Assembly: GCA_964609385.1 (NCBI GenBank)
Contig: CAZSSM010000095.1
Span: 1 to 25,005, forward strand
Reading direction: 5' to 3'
Length of the DNA stretch: 25,005 nucleotides
Origin: CAZSSM01 sp964609385
GTDB taxonomy: Bacteria > Planctomycetota > Planctomycetia > Isosphaerales > Isosphaeraceae
The translations under genes were made by a program, and so were the position numbers. The notes below the pieces were generated by a model. It saw nothing but the letters and a program-made list of their open reading frames with translations. It had not been told where the DNA came from and did not search any database. The first letter of the stretch is position 1, and each line of letters begins with the position of its first letter. Below, piece after piece: positions 24,462-25,005 of the stretch.

Positions 24462-24569
24462 CGAAGGTGCCTTTTGAAAGCGAAGGAATACGCCAAGACC
24501 TGTAACGAGCAGGTCCTAACGCCACACTCACTTTCAGGTAGAGAGATCCTTGTGGCAAATCTGCGTTAA

Positions 24570-24596
24570 TACGTGCGTCCTACGTACGTTCTACGC
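24570..24596. repeat. 11-bp-phased TACGT repeats upstream of the element operon
   Basis: Units TACGTGCGTCC (24570-24580), TACGTACGTTC (24581-24591) and TACGC (24592-24596) follow head to tail with one-turn spacing. They cover the stop codon of the AT-rich gene and lie about 110 bases upstream of the HTH operon start. They may be an operator or replication iteron; that role is inferred. Confidence 0.5.
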
Positions 24597-25005
24597 AAAT
24601 ATCGGCCATTCTCGCCGGAAGCCTTTCCCCTATCACAGGATACGACTTTTTTCCTAATTCTGTGATTTTGTGCTCGCTCGTGTTGCCCTTTCCTCGCGTT
24701 ATGACCATTCCGGACTTTCTCAAATGGGGTAGTTCCTCCTGCAAAGTTCGCTTCGCTAGGCCGTTGTTATCAGGACAACGGTCTATCCGACTCTTGAATT
24801 TCTTTGTCTTTTTAATTTGTTCACAAATGTCTTTGATTTGAAAGAAGCGACCAGGATTTTCTGATAGGACATACAATATAGCGTAAAAACCTATTCTAGT
24901 TCCTTTTTTTAAAAGCAATTCAACTGCTTTATTTATTTCAGACCACGTTGGATTACGTTCACAAGTTTCTTGGCCAATCAATGTTATTTCAATTTGTTGC
25001 GAATG
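24580..25005 (-). CDS. AT-rich gene, 5' end outside window, winged-helix-like
   Basis: The frame is open from the right edge to the TAG at 24580-24582, giving 141 codons; an internal TTG at 24981 is a possible but unconvincing start, so I treat the gene as partial. The visible protein (KAVELLLKKGTRIGFYAILY, FFQIKDICEQIKK, NNGLAKRTLQEELPHLRKSG, then SEHKITELGKKSYP) has the helix and strand pattern of a winged-helix DNA-binding domain. Base composition is far more AT-rich than the rest of the window, with A/T runs and Lys/Ile codons, showing a different origin from the neighbours. It is on the same strand as the element operon but separated from it by 118 bases. It may be a regulator or the end of a larger cargo protein. 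No family was recognised. Confidence 0.6.
   Translation of the reverse strand, partial: HSQQIEITLIGQETCERNPTWSEINKAVELLLKKGTRIGFYAILYVLSENPGRFFQIKDICEQIKKTKKFKSRIDRCPDNNGLAKRTLQEELPHLRKSGMVITRGKGNTSEHKITELGKKSYPVIGERLPARMADICVERT

Noticed and set aside
20000..25005. Second attachment site (attR) within the window
   Set aside because: I looked for the tRNA-Leu 3' end sequence and found no copy; it must lie beyond the right edge if it exists.
1..25005. CRISPR array or insertion sequence
   Set aside because: No regularly spaced repeat-spacer array, transposase frame or terminal inverted repeats were seen.

Overview
The window looks like chromosomal DNA of a planctomycete, most likely of the Isosphaeraceae/Gemmataceae type. 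Pointers are high GC (about 60% by eye), long gene spacing, an EF-G of the spirochaete/planctomycete (mitochondrial EFG1-like) subtype, a planctomycete-style HU protein with a Lys/Ala-rich head, a leucine-rich-repeat protein with a possible TIGR02996-like head, and a tyrosine integrase plus DUF3987 island. The genus cannot be fixed from the sequence alone.

Bases 1-19301 are core chromosome. Three minus-strand secretion/pilus ATPase genes come first: a GspE/PilB-like gene cut by the left edge (1-1282), a PilT-like gene (1640-2827) and a second GspE/PilB-like gene (3299-5005). Pyruvate phosphate dikinase (5802-8450) and elongation factor G (9101-11185) follow, also on the minus strand, with hairpins beyond their stop codons. 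A plus-strand pair encodes a HIT-family protein (11942-12553) and a YacL-like membrane PIN-TRAM protein (12558-13631). Next come a minus-strand exported parvulin-type isomerase (13849-15021) and an LRR protein with seven exact 27-residue repeats (15204-16295). An exported gamma-glutamyltransferase (16842-18623) and an HU-type nucleoid protein (18906-19301) lie on the plus strand.

Bases 19655-25005 look like the left end of an integrative element inserted at the 3' end of tRNA-Leu(UAA) (19655-19740). The integrase gene (19590-21035, minus) points at the tRNA, and its open frame runs antisense through the whole tRNA before stopping. Behind it lies a tightly overlapped minus-strand operon: a small AlpA-like HTH protein, a second HTH protein, an 88-residue unknown, a Toprim-like protein lacking the expected acidic residues, and a DUF3987 P-loop ATPase. 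Together they resemble the int / alpA / primase-helicase block of phage satellites and other integrative elements. A markedly AT-rich gene, cut by the right edge (24580-25005), begins what may be a cargo module. The second attachment site is not in the window, so the element's full size and cargo are unknown.

The most notable material is the element: its degenerate primase-like protein, the integrase whose C-terminal codons come from the attachment site, and two sets of 11-bp-phased repeats. Smaller points in the core are the Ala at the usual regulatory Thr of PPDK, the EF-G subtype, the hairpin folded over the pilT stop codon, and the 27-residue LRR array.
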